DNA of 64,000 nucleotides, taken from the NCBI RefSeq assembly GCF_017357225.1, contig NZ_CP071610.1, forward strand, positions 124,001-188,000. The letters are read 5' to 3'. Each line of letters starts with the position of its first letter. Position 1 is the stretch's first letter. Position numbers and translations under genes: made by a program. Origin of the DNA: Rhizobium binae. Lineage in GTDB: Bacteria; Pseudomonadota; Alphaproteobacteria; Rhizobiales; Rhizobiaceae. The notes below the pieces were generated by a model, which searched no databases, had not been told where the DNA came from, and saw only the letters and a program-made list of their open reading frames with translations. This document shows, piece after piece, positions 18,765 to 28,290 of the stretch.

Positions 18765-19005
18765 ATTCCCGTTTGCCCTTCACAGCGTCACGCTGCCCGA
18801 AGGCCCGATCAGTCTGAGGTCATGTCTGACTGTCTAGCTGATGATCGACGGCCAGTGGCATGCGAGAGGCATATGCGGTCATCGTCAAAGCGGACCGGAA
18901 TTCCTTTCGTTGATGGGCAAATACCAGCTGCGCATGCGAGGGTGTTAGAAAAGCACTCTAAGCTCCCCTTCAGCTTCGATTTTTCGAACAACGTGGAGCC
19001 AGCGG
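18765..19005. promoter_or_regulatory. Divergent intergenic region between tssA and tssK
   Basis: 241 bases separate the starts of the two oppositely transcribed T6SS arms, so both main promoters are expected here. I looked for a sigma-54 -24/-12 element and found only a weak partial match (tggcatgcgagaggcat), which I do not call. No clear terminator or coding frame is seen. Confidence 0.4.
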
Positions 19006-20367
19006 ATGTCTTTGGACAATAAGGTCGTTTGGTCGGAGGGATTGTTTCTCCGGCCGCAGCATTTTCAGCAAAACGATCACTACTTCGAAAAGCTGATGCG
19101 CAGTAGAACGGCCGTTTTGCATAGCTATGCCTGGGGCGTGACCCACCTCAGGCTCAACCAGGAGCTGCTTGGTTTGGGAAAGATTGTTATCGATTCAGCG
19201 CATGGAGTGCTGCCAGATGGCACTCCTTTTAGCATTCCCGACGACGCGGACCAGCCAGGCCCGTACGAGGTGCCCAGCAATGCCCGCGATTCGCTTATCT
19301 ATCTCGCAGTTTCACTTTATCAGCCAGGAGCAGTGGAAACAGATGCGCGAGCAGAGATAGATGTCCCGACCCGCTTTAAGGTTGCTGTTCAGGACATTGT
19401 CGACACAAATGCCGGCGAACGCAGCAACGCTTCCATCGAAGTGGCGAGGCTACATTTTCAGCTCTTACCGGACACTGCAGATCGCGCTGGATTCACCTGT
19501 CTTCCTATAGCGCGCGTAATAGAGGTTCGAGCCGACCGGCAGATCGTTCTCGACGAGGATTACATCTCGCCAACTCCTGACTGTGGCAGTTCCCGTGTTC
19601 TCTCTAATTACATGATCGAAATAAGCGGCTTGCTTCACCATCGGGGTGAGGCGCTGGCTGCGCGGGTTTCGCAATCGGGCGGGGGCGGGGTGGCGGAGAT
19701 CGCTGATTTCCTTCTTCTTCAGGCAATCAATCGTTACGAGCCGTACTTCCACCACCTTTCCAAAGCGGCAGGCGTGAATCCAGTGAGACTTTATGGCCTC
19801 ATGGTCCAATTGGCCGGTGAACTGGCGACATTTTCTCGAACCGAGAAGCGTCCTCCAACTTTCGTCAACTACAGGCACGACGCTTTGTCGCACACTTTTG
19901 TGCCAGTGATCCGGTCGATTCGATCCTCGCTGAGCACAGTGCTAGAGCAGACGGCGATATCGTTGCCGTTGCAGCAGCATAAGTATGGTGTCCATGTCGC
20001 GGAGGTGCAAGACCGCTCGCTGCTCACAACGGCGAGCTTCGTGCTAGCCGTGCGTGCCGACGTAGAGACCGAACGGCTGCAACGCGAGTTCCCCACTCAA
20101 ATTAAGATTGGTCCGGCTGAGAAGATCAAAGAGCTAGTCAACGTCGCGCTGCAGGGGATTGTCATCAATCCTCTGCCGGTCGCCCCACGGCAGATCCCTT
20201 TCCAGGTCGGCGTCACCTACTTTGAGATCGACCAGCACAGCCGGCTTTGGAAGGACATGCCTCACTCCGCGGGCTTGGCGCTGCATGTGGCGGGTGATTT
20301 CCCGAATCTCCAAATGGCTCTCTGGGCCATCCGCGGTCATAGCGACCGTTCGACTAGCTCAGGCTAA
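19006..20367 (+). CDS. tssK: T6SS baseplate protein TssK (ImpJ)
   Basis: 453 residues beginning MSLDNKVVWSEGLFLRPQHF, the textbook TssK start. It continues with YAWGVTHLRLNQELLGLGKI and LQAINRYEPYFHHLSKAAGV, ending in the receptor-like C-terminal domain (YFEIDQHSRLWKDMPHSAGL, ELWAI-type ending MALWAIRGHS). TssK links the baseplate wedge to the TssL/TssM membrane complex. It heads the plus-strand arm and is followed by the damaged tagH. Confidence 0.93.
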   Translation: MSLDNKVVWSEGLFLRPQHFQQNDHYFEKLMRSRTAVLHSYAWGVTHLRLNQELLGLGKIVIDSAHGVLPDGTPFSIPDDADQPGPYEVPSNARDSLIYLAVSLYQPGAVETDARAEIDVPTRFKVAVQDIVDTNAGERSNASIEVARLHFQLLPDTADRAGFTCLPIARVIEVRADRQIVLDEDYISPTPDCGSSRVLSNYMIEISGLLHHRGEALAARVSQSGGGGVAEIADFLLLQAINRYEPYFHHLSKAAGVNPVRLYGLMVQLAGELATFSRTEKRPPTFVNYRHDALSHTFVPVIRSIRSSLSTVLEQTAISLPLQQHKYGVHVAEVQDRSLLTTASFVLAVRADVETERLQREFPTQIKIGPAEKIKELVNVALQGIVINPLPVAPRQIPFQVGVTYFEIDQHSRLWKDMPHSAGLALHVAGDFPNLQMALWAIRGHSDRSTSSG

Positions 20368-20422
20368 AATACTCGCGACGAAGACGAAAGCCAATTCATC
20401 GGTGAACTGCAGGCATAATCCA

Positions 20423-21639
20423 GGCGATTGGATCGGGCGATAGAATATCGAAAGTCTATTCGAGGATCGTGGTCTTATTCTGTCTAACGACCACCATGAC
20501 CATGTCAAAGCACCGCTGCGCGATCGAGCGAGCGGATAGGATTCGCAATGATCAAGCCCAACGACAACAGCGTATTTCTGAACGGCCAGGCGAAACCGCT
20601 GCCGTCGGAGGTGTCAACTACCTTGAGTGGCAGTGATGTCACTCGAACCGGCTGCTACACGATCAATATCGACGCTTTTTCAAGAGAGCATGTTAGCGAG
20701 CCCTGTTGGCACATTGGAGGCTCCCTTGATGAGTCGAGGTTGGTGGACGTCGTCGAAGTGGCTTCTGAGCTGTCTGTTTGCAGGGTTACGCGACTCGGGG
20801 AGCTGCTCGATCGAGACTGTAATCTTCCGCCGTTTTTGGATGTAAAACAATGCCAATCGCTAGCCAGCGTAGATATCCGGCAGGCGGACATTCTCTCAGA
20901 TCATATCCCGGACCATGCGTGTGTCTTCGTTCACCCGAGGCAATCGGTTGAGACCATTCCAGACGATTGGGATCTCGCGACAGAACTAAGGATAACACAG
21001 GCGGTTGGGAAGGTCGGTTGTGGCGACGAAAAACATGTGGCCGTAGCGGCCTTACCTGCCGCCTGTGGTCTATCTTCAGCAGCTATTGAACAAGGCGATG
21101 TTTTAGCCGTTACGGACCGTGCGGAGCTGACGCTACTGAATTCCGCCGCCGGTCTCGGCACCACGTTCTCGCCATGCGAAGCCGCCGCCGGGTGCACGGT
21201 GACCAAGCAGCCCGTTGGAGGCCGCCTAGAAGTCATGGCGGGCGCCAGGAAGGCGTTGCAGGCGGCTCTGTGCTCCGACGCTTCGCCACTCCTTCAAGGG
21301 GACATCGGCGTCGAGCCAGCCTTAGCTGACATCAATGCGCATGAGGCTTTCATGCTTACCTCACTGCTGAAACCTCTACTGAGCGTCCGCGAACGACTCT
21401 GCCCGGCAGCGATCGAGGCGTCGGTTGTGCGGACCAGTTGGCTCTGGAGTGGCAGGGGGAAGGCCAGACTTTGGGATGAGTACTGTCGTGTCTTCAATGA
21501 TGTCGTCTCGGACATCGAGAGTGACATCCTTCGGAGCTTTGCCGCCGACGTTGGATCGTCGCCCCGCGTGGGCACGCCAACCCAGAAAGAACCACCGGTT
21601 GCGGTGAAGGTTCAAAGGGATCACAGCCGTGTTGACTGA
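20423..21639 (+). pseudogene. tagH: T6SS FHA-domain protein TagH (ImpI), N-terminus decayed
   Basis: The open part (ATG 20548, 363 codons) ends in the typical TagH C-terminal domain (FMLTSLLKPLLSVRERLCPA, SGRGKARLWDEYCRVFNDVV). Upstream, an FHA domain can be read only across three frames: GDWIGR then a TAG stop at 20441-20443, ESLFEDRGLILSNDHHDHV in the same frame, SKHRCAIERA in a second frame from 20505, and DNSVFLNGQAKPL at the start of the open part. These match the GG-IGR, SKxHC and NSVFLNG landmarks of FHA. FHA proteins read Thr phosphorylation to trigger T6SS assembly, so loss of the domain would remove that control. A shorter protein from 20548 may still be made. Confidence 0.7.
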
Positions 21640-22900
21640 AGAAACCGTATCAAGTCCCCCCGAGTCTGCCGCCGCCCCTGAGCCCTCGGCCTTGACGTCG
21701 CCAGCGATAGACCAACAGTTCTGGGAATCGCTAACGCTCCACAGGCTCAATCCACTTGTCGCGGCCGCTGCAGCGCTGCTGAGCCTTTGTGCTCAACTCA
21801 AGAGCAATACGGAACATAAGAATGTCGAGGAGCTTCGGCTGCAGGTCTTGCGAGAGATTGATGTGTTCGATCGCCGGATAGTACAGCTTAGACTACCGGC
21901 AGGGGCGATCAAGATTAGCAAATATGCTCTCTGCGCTACTATTGACGACATCGTTCTGAATACCGCGTGGGGTAACCAGAGCATATGGACAACGCGGAGT
22001 ATGGTCGGGACGTTGTTCGGCGAGACCTGGGGCGGGGACCGATTCTTCGACCTTCTGGAGCGCTTAAAAAGGGGCCCGGCAATCAATATCGAATTGCTGG
22101 AGTTGCTCTACTACTGCATGCGGATTGGCTTCGAAGGCCGCTTCCGGGTGGCTGCTAGAGGTGCGTCCGAACTCAGCCTGCTGTGCGAGGATGCGTACCG
22201 CCTGATCCGAGCAGCGCGGGGTGACTTCGAGGGTGACATATCCCCGCGCCGGAAAGAACGCGCAGACGCGCGTAGACCGCTTCGCCGATTCGTTCCCACG
22301 TGGGCCATCGCCGCATTCGGCGTAACCTCCGTCCTATCGCTTTATGGGGGGCTCCAGTACATATTCGCCAACCGTTCTGATGTGGTCCTCGCGGAGCTCG
22401 CCGCTCTGCCACCGAGCGGTGCAGTAAGGATGGTGAGGGCCACCACAAAAGCCACAGGTGCTACTGACAGCAATAGACTACGTCATTTTCTAGAGACTGA
22501 GATCCGCGATGGGTCCGTCACTGTCACCGAGGATGCGCAACAGATTTTAGTTACCATCCGCGGCTCCGGGATGTTCGACCCGGCAAGTTCGATCGTGAAT
22601 GTATCATTCGTGCCGCTTTTTCTGCGGATTGGTCGAGCACTGAACGAGCAGCCGGGGCCAGTTATTTTAACCGGACACACCGATTCGGTGCCAATCCAAT
22701 CTCTTGTCTATCCTTCCAACAAAGATCTCTCTCTGGCGCGTGCCAAAGCAGCGGGTGAGACGATCAAATCAACAATGAGAGAACCCGGGCAGGTGAGAGA
22801 ACAGGGCAGGGGCAGCGGTGAACCGATCGCTTCCAATGCGACGCGAGAAGGGCGCGCCAAGAACCGGCGGATCGAAATCATAATCCGAAAGTCAAATTGA
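21629..22900 (+). CDS. tssL: T6SS membrane protein TssL (DotU/ImpK) with OmpA-like C-terminus
   Basis: 423 residues from a GTG that overlaps the tagH stop. The N-terminal DotU domain shows FWESLTLHRLNPLVAAAAAL, ALCATIDDIVLNTAWG, FGETWGGDRFFDLLERL and LELLYYCMRIGFEGRFR. One membrane helix (about residues 222-245, WAIAAFGVTSVLSLYGGL) follows. The last 150 residues are an OmpA-type peptidoglycan-binding domain (PGPVILTGHTDSVPIQS, NKDLSLARAKAAG, REGRAKNRRIEIIIR). It anchors the membrane complex to the cell wall, as in extended TssL proteins of Rhizobium and Agrobacterium. Confidence 0.92.
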   Translation: MLTEETVSSPPESAAAPEPSALTSPAIDQQFWESLTLHRLNPLVAAAAALLSLCAQLKSNTEHKNVEELRLQVLREIDVFDRRIVQLRLPAGAIKISKYALCATIDDIVLNTAWGNQSIWTTRSMVGTLFGETWGGDRFFDLLERLKRGPAINIELLELLYYCMRIGFEGRFRVAARGASELSLLCEDAYRLIRAARGDFEGDISPRRKERADARRPLRRFVPTWAIAAFGVTSVLSLYGGLQYIFANRSDVVLAELAALPPSGAVRMVRATTKATGATDSNRLRHFLETEIRDGSVTVTEDAQQILVTIRGSGMFDPASSIVNVSFVPLFLRIGRALNEQPGPVILTGHTDSVPIQSLVYPSNKDLSLARAKAAGETIKSTMREPGQVREQGRGSGEPIASNATREGRAKNRRIEIIIRKSN

Positions 22901-22910
22901 GAATTAGATC

Positions 22911-25900
22911 ATGCAGTCAATAAACAAAGCGCTTCAGTCAAAATGGCTTCATATCGGACTAGTTGGTCTCGTAATTGCAGGAATCTTTCTGTTTGGACGG
23001 AACCTCTCATTTGGTGGCATCGGCCCATTTGACACCCTCAGCGAGCAGCTCCTGGCGTCAACGTTGATTCCCATCGCGTATGTCGTGATCTATATGATCC
23101 AAGGCAACTTCGAAGACTTTTTCCTTGACCGAGTGTCCGGTATGCTGGACGGCCATGGGGTAAAACAAAAGGAGGACGGCGCGGGATCTTCTTCTTCCAA
23201 CTCGGGGAAAACGCCCGCCAACGCCGCTACGAGAGCAGAGTTGGAGACGATGTCAGCTCGTTTCCGTGAAGCCCGTACCACGCTCAAGGGTCTCCGTCGT
23301 GACGGCGTCCTCGACAGGCGGTGGCTCTATAAATTTCCATGGTACGCAATTATCGGTGCGCCCCGGTCTGGAAAAACCACCGCGATTGCTAATTCGGGCC
23401 TCGGTTTCCCTCTGGCACAAAGACTCAGCCGGAAATCCGCGAGCAAGGTCAAAGAAGCGCGAAATTGTGATTGGTGGTTCACCGACCATGCCGTGCTCAT
23501 CGATACTCCGGGACACTACATAGTCCACGAGCCCAATCCTGACCAGAGCAAAGAGGTCTGGCATGGCTTCCTTCGACTGCTCAGCCGCACACGCCGCCGA
23601 CAGCCACTGAACGGGGTGTTGGTATCAATCGCGATCAACGAGCTGAGTTCGTTATCCGAGGACGAGTTCCTCCATCATGCCGGATGTATCCGACAACGGA
23701 TTCTTGAGCTTTACAGAGAACTCGGAGTGCGACTGCCGATCTATGTGCTACTCACCAAGAGCGACCTGATTGCTGGATTTAACGAATTCTTTGACGACCT
23801 CGGAGGCGAGGGGCGTGAAGCCGCTTGGGGATTCACCCTCGCTCAGGTGCCATCGGAGAGGGAAAGCAATCCGATGGAAAGTTACGCAACGGAATATGAT
23901 GCACTCGTTGGGCGTCTCAACGACAGGCTGCTCGAACGGATACACCAAGAGAGCGATATTCAACGTCGCGCACTTGTGTTCCGATTCCCACAGCAGGTCG
24001 CAAGTCTGAAGCATCCGTCACAAAACTTTCTGGAGGAAGTCTTCGCTCCCAATTCGTTCGAGGATCCGATCATGCTCCGGGGCGTCTACTTCGTGAGCGG
24101 GACGCAGGTGGGCACGCCGATTGACCGCGTCGTGACGGCGACCTCGCGGACTTTCGGTATCACTGAGCCGGCCAGACCTATTTCGCCGGACCAGAAGCGT
24201 AGTTATTTTATTGCTCGTTTGCTTCGAGAACGAGTTATCGCCGACGTTGGGCTTGTCGAGACCCACCCCCATGCCGAACGGCGTCAGCGTTGGCGTCGAT
24301 ATTGCCTCTGCGCGATGATCAGCGCACTTGTGGTCGTTGTGTCCGTCTTCTCGATCGTCAGCCTCGCCCGCGAAGTCCATATGATCGAAAGGGTTCGTCA
24401 ACCGCTGAGTAGCTATGCCCAGGAGGCGGAGAAGCTCAGGATCGACGTGGTGGACAATAGCGATCTTCGACGGGTCTTGCCGCTGATCAAGCGACTGCGC
24501 GACATGAGGACCGACTATGATGAAGGCATCAGATCGAGCCATCCCCTCCAAAGAATTGAGTTTGACAAGAGCAAAGAGATCCGCATTCAAACCCGTGCGG
24601 CCTACGGTCGTGGTCTTGAAACGATCTTGCTGCCGCGTCTGATTTTGCGACTGGAAACACTACTGGCGGAACGACAGGATGATCCTCCTTTCCTTTATCA
24701 AGCGCTGAAAATATATTTGATGCTTGGGGGACAAGGTCCTTTTGAGCCCAAGGCCGTCAAAGACTGGATGACCCTAGACTGGCAAGTGCAGTTTCCAACT
24801 GAGGCCGATGCCAGCCTTCGCCACGCGTTGGCCGAACACCTAGATGCTCTTTGTGAGAACCCTCGGTTAAATATTGGTCTCGACAGCCATTTAATTGAAA
24901 AGACCCGCGCGAAGCTCAGGACCATCTCACTATCCCGCCGAGTCCTCAACATCATCACAACCACTCCTCAGGCCATCCAATTACCAACATGGCGTCTATC
25001 CGACCACGCTGGACCGACGGCGGAGGACGTCCTGATCCGCAAATCAGGACAACCGCTCAACACTGGGGTCGCAGGCATTTACACCCGAGCCGGGTTCTAT
25101 GGCCCTGTCCTGCAACTTTTGCCACGGATAGCAGATGCGGTTGTTGCAGAAGGTTGGGTGCTCGGTGATCAGGTGATCACTCCGGGCGATAAAGCGAGTC
25201 AGAAGCTGCAAGAGGCGGCTTTGGATCTCTACTTTCAGGATTTTGCGTTTTATTGGGATCAACTCATTAACGACATCTCCATCCGTTCGATCGCAAGTGT
25301 TGACGACATGCTGCGAACGTTGAATGCCCTTTCCGCGCCGACGTCGCCTATGCGTTTGTTCCTCGCCGCAGCGGCACGCGAGACCAAGCTCGGCGAACCA
25401 CCGGCACCCGAAACGCCGACTAAAGGTAACAGCACTGCCCAGGGGGAGCCTTGGCGAAGCGACCTCCAGGCACTCTTCCATCCGAGGATTGTCTCCCGCG
25501 ATCCAGAAAGCCAACCCCGGCTCTATACCGATGAGCATTTCCACTGGTTGCACCAGCTTGTCGATGTGGCGCCAAACAGCCCGGCGGGCGCCCAAGCGCC
25601 GATCGACAGCGCAATCCGCGACCTTAGCACTCTCTATCAGTCGCTCAGCGATGTGCAGAGCCCGGCGCTTGAGAAGGGTGATCAAACCACTGTCGCCATC
25701 CGCAAAATTGAAGCCGGAGCAGCCAATTTGCCGCCACCCATCCAGCAGTGGGTTGGTGGCGTGGGCCACCTAAGCTCGAAACTCTCGATCGGCGACACAA
25801 AACGCCGTCTCGCGAAGATGTGGACGGTTGGTGCTGGTGATTTGTGTCGACGCGCGACCGCGGGACGGTACCCCTTCGCACGCGGATCCCGTCGCGATAT

Positions 25901-26495
25901 TCCTTTGGGAGATTTCGCTCGGCTGTTTCGCCGACATGGCATAATAGACGCATTTTTCTCAGAGCACTTGGCGAGCATTGTTGATCGTTCCGAGGGGTCG
26001 TGGAAGTTTCAGTCGACGGGAAATGCCGATATACAAATTAACCGAGATGCCTTGGCGCAGTTCAAACGAGCGGCTGCAATTGGGGACTCCATGTTCAAGG
26101 ATGGCGGCAATCAGCCGTCCTTTGACTTCCTGCTAACTGTCGCTGACACCGATCCGTGGACCGACGAGGTGGGGGTCGAGATCGACGGCCAGCAACTCAC
26201 GCAGCGCCGAGGAGCATACAAACCTGTGCGTTTCCACTGGCCCACGGATGGTGGCGTCGGTGGCGCTTCAGTTACTTTCGACGCCTTCGACCGTACGGCG
26301 CTTTCTGAGGTGGGGCCCTGGGCGTTGCTCCGGCTATTGGATAAGGGGAAAACGCTTCCCCAAGCAGACTCCGACCGCATTTACGTGCGGATGGAGGCTG
26401 GCCGCCGATGGGCGACATTCATCCTGCAATCCGACAACCTGATCAACCCGCTATCTCGCAGCCTCTTATCGCAATTCCGATGTCCACAACTCTAA
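22911..26495 (+). CDS. tssM: T6SS membrane ATPase-like protein TssM (IcmF/ImpL)
   Basis: 1194 residues, full family length. Two membrane helices lie at the N-terminus (LHIGLVGLVIAGIFLFGRNL; LLASTLIPIAYVVIYMI) and a third near residue 470 (LCAMISALVVVVSVFSIVSL). The cytoplasmic NTPase domain has an intact Walker A (GAPRSGKTT, about residue 148) and VLIDTPGHY. The C-terminal periplasmic part contains the IcmF-related and DUF1215-like blocks (FHWPTDGGVGGASVTFDAFD). TssM spans the envelope and joins TssL. The intact Walker motif suggests that nucleotide binding is retained. Confidence 0.93.
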   Translation: MQSINKALQSKWLHIGLVGLVIAGIFLFGRNLSFGGIGPFDTLSEQLLASTLIPIAYVVIYMIQGNFEDFFLDRVSGMLDGHGVKQKEDGAGSSSSNSGKTPANAATRAELETMSARFREARTTLKGLRRDGVLDRRWLYKFPWYAIIGAPRSGKTTAIANSGLGFPLAQRLSRKSASKVKEARNCDWWFTDHAVLIDTPGHYIVHEPNPDQSKEVWHGFLRLLSRTRRRQPLNGVLVSIAINELSSLSEDEFLHHAGCIRQRILELYRELGVRLPIYVLLTKSDLIAGFNEFFDDLGGEGREAAWGFTLAQVPSERESNPMESYATEYDALVGRLNDRLLERIHQESDIQRRALVFRFPQQVASLKHPSQNFLEEVFAPNSFEDPIMLRGVYFVSGTQVGTPIDRVVTATSRTFGITEPARPISPDQKRSYFIARLLRERVIADVGLVETHPHAERRQRWRRYCLCAMISALVVVVSVFSIVSLAREVHMIERVRQPLSSYAQEAEKLRIDVVDNSDLRRVLPLIKRLRDMRTDYDEGIRSSHPLQRIEFDKSKEIRIQTRAAYGRGLETILLPRLILRLETLLAERQDDPPFLYQALKIYLMLGGQGPFEPKAVKDWMTLDWQVQFPTEADASLRHALAEHLDALCENPRLNIGLDSHLIEKTRAKLRTISLSRRVLNIITTTPQAIQLPTWRLSDHAGPTAEDVLIRKSGQPLNTGVAGIYTRAGFYGPVLQLLPRIADAVVAEGWVLGDQVITPGDKASQKLQEAALDLYFQDFAFYWDQLINDISIRSIASVDDMLRTLNALSAPTSPMRLFLAAAARETKLGEPPAPETPTKGNSTAQGEPWRSDLQALFHPRIVSRDPESQPRLYTDEHFHWLHQLVDVAPNSPAGAQAPIDSAIRDLSTLYQSLSDVQSPALEKGDQTTVAIRKIEAGAANLPPPIQQWVGGVGHLSSKLSIGDTKRRLAKMWTVGAGDLCRRATAGRYPFARGSRRDIPLGDFARLFRRHGIIDAFFSEHLASIVDRSEGSWKFQSTGNADIQINRDALAQFKRAAAIGDSMFKDGGNQPSFDFLLTVADTDPWTDEVGVEIDGQQLTQRRGAYKPVRFHWPTDGGVGGASVTFDAFDRTALSEVGPWALLRLLDKGKTLPQADSDRIYVRMEAGRRWATFILQSDNLINPLSRSLLSQFRCPQL

Positions 26496-26727
26496 CGGAA
26501 AACTGCCATTGATCCGAGTGAGGCTGCAGTCGGAAGTTGCCAAAGATCAATGCCGGTGGACGGGATAGGCTTACCATCGGGTCGCGGAGAAACCCGATAG
26601 GGGCTTCCACTTGCCTGAGGGGCGATCTCTTTGATCGACGTCGTCGCTGGCTCGGGCTAGGGAAAGGCCACACTACGTCCATCTTTCAGCGAAATTGAAA
26701 CTACGCCAACCAAAATGGAGACATACA

Positions 26728-28269
26728 ATGAGCCAAGTACACAGTTCGCAAATGGCCCAGCGCTTCTTGTCCGTGATCAGGAGCACTCAAGCCAAAGAAG
26801 GACTCGAATTCTGCTTTGCTGTTGGCACCATCGTCATCGCCGGCGATAAGAAGCCAGTGGTTTTGGTGCGGAAAAAAGGCCTGACGAGCCTGCGGAGAGC
26901 ATTGGAGGATATGCATTATAAAACTGTCAAAGGTGTTCAAGAGCCCGATGACTTTAAATTTCTGAGGTCCGGCACAGGGAGAATGAACAAAGAGGGCATC
27001 ATTGTCGTACGGCTTGCCAAAGGAGGTATGGCCAAATTTATGGCGGTTAAGACAAATATGAGGCGTTATTTCAAAGACCTGAGAGTAAGCCTTCCGGATC
27101 TACAGGAAGCTGAACTCCTGAATGAAGAAGACCTCAATCGATTTGAGATAGCGGCTCAGGCGAACGCCGATGAGCTGCCGTCAGACAATCAGGAGGTCGC
27201 CGAAGCGAACCCCGAGGAAGGTGCTGAAGAAGCTTTGCCGGAAGGGCTGAAGGAAGTCGTTGCCATTTCGGCAGAGGCAATAGCAAGCCACTCCATTCGT
27301 ATCAGTCGGCAAACGGGGTCATTGCAAACCGCTGAGCTCGGCCCCTTGACAAATAAAATCGATGATTGGCTCAAGGCTATGTTGGCCGCCACGCCGTTGG
27401 AAGAGCAGGAGGATGCCTTACACAATTTCACCTGCCGGCTGCTATTGATGCTGGCCTACGACGACCATCGGAGAAATCTTCAGTATGTGGACGAGGCGCC
27501 CGATGGCGACGCGGTGAAGACGGATGGTTCCGGCGATGGCGTTGAGCGCGAGGCGTTCATGATAGGTGGGGTTGACTTGGACCACGTTGGGAGACACCCC
27601 GTTGAGAAAGGAGAGGTTGTGGAAACCCTATTCCGAATGACCAAGGCCGCTGCTCAAGCGCGACGGCTTCCCTATCATTTGGAAAACTCGAACTCCGACA
27701 GAATCACCATGATGGTCTCATCACAATGGCCAAGCCAGTCAGCTGGCAGGCGTGAGGTTTTCGAGCGCCTTATGGCCGTGGTAGAGCAGCGCCTCGGCAA
27801 CGATGATCAGTTGATTGCCCTGCTTGGCCTCAGCAAGAGCGACAAGCTTGAAGATTTCGACGCAATCGTTCGGACCATTGAAAATAAATGGCGAGCAGAC
27901 CTCGATGCAGCACTCGTGCATTGGGAGGAGACGAAGAGCAAGATCGAGACGTACAATGAGCAAGCCCGCGGTGGAACCTGGGAGCCTGTCGTTGAGCTTT
28001 TTCAGGAGATCAAGGATGTGGTTTCGGACGAATTTGCTGACCTCGTTGAGCAAGGAGGCGGAGTAAATTTTGACGTGATCGAGCGCGCCGAAGCAGTCTT
28101 CGAAGCACTCCTCCAACACCTCGACGAAAACGATGTCGTCCAGATGCTGGACAACCCTCCGACGGTCTTTGGTCCAAACTCGATCGGGAAGACGCTGCGG
28201 GAAGGACTCTCCACTGTCGGCGGTGAACTGAACCGCGTCAGAACCTTCCTCGTTGCAGCCAATGCATAA
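26728..28269 (+). CDS. Unrecognised 513-residue protein at the end of the T6SS arm
   Basis: Start chosen at MSQVHSSQMAQRF because aaaatggagacatacaATG supplies a ribosome site. No signal peptide or membrane segment is seen. The first 130 residues look like a compact globular domain (FCFAVGTIVIAGDKKPVVLV). An acidic linker follows (about residues 150-190), then a long helical region (DFDAIVRTIENKWRADLDAA, WEETKSKIETYNEQARGGTW) and a C-terminal block (VQMLDNPPTVFGPNSIGKTL). It follows tssM at 232 bases on the same strand, so a T6SS accessory or cargo role is possible, but this is inference from position only. I cannot name a family. Confidence 0.6.
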   Translation: MSQVHSSQMAQRFLSVIRSTQAKEGLEFCFAVGTIVIAGDKKPVVLVRKKGLTSLRRALEDMHYKTVKGVQEPDDFKFLRSGTGRMNKEGIIVVRLAKGGMAKFMAVKTNMRRYFKDLRVSLPDLQEAELLNEEDLNRFEIAAQANADELPSDNQEVAEANPEEGAEEALPEGLKEVVAISAEAIASHSIRISRQTGSLQTAELGPLTNKIDDWLKAMLAATPLEEQEDALHNFTCRLLLMLAYDDHRRNLQYVDEAPDGDAVKTDGSGDGVEREAFMIGGVDLDHVGRHPVEKGEVVETLFRMTKAAAQARRLPYHLENSNSDRITMMVSSQWPSQSAGRREVFERLMAVVEQRLGNDDQLIALLGLSKSDKLEDFDAIVRTIENKWRADLDAALVHWEETKSKIETYNEQARGGTWEPVVELFQEIKDVVSDEFADLVEQGGGVNFDVIERAEAVFEALLQHLDENDVVQMLDNPPTVFGPNSIGKTLREGLSTVGGELNRVRTFLVAANA

Positions 28270-28290
28270 TCGAAGGGGTGAAATGGGGCG

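Noticed and set aside
18840..18880. Possible sigma-54 promoter (tggcatgcgagaggcat) between tssA and tssK
   Set aside because: The -12 element (TTGC) is missing and the spacing is wrong. It is too weak to call.
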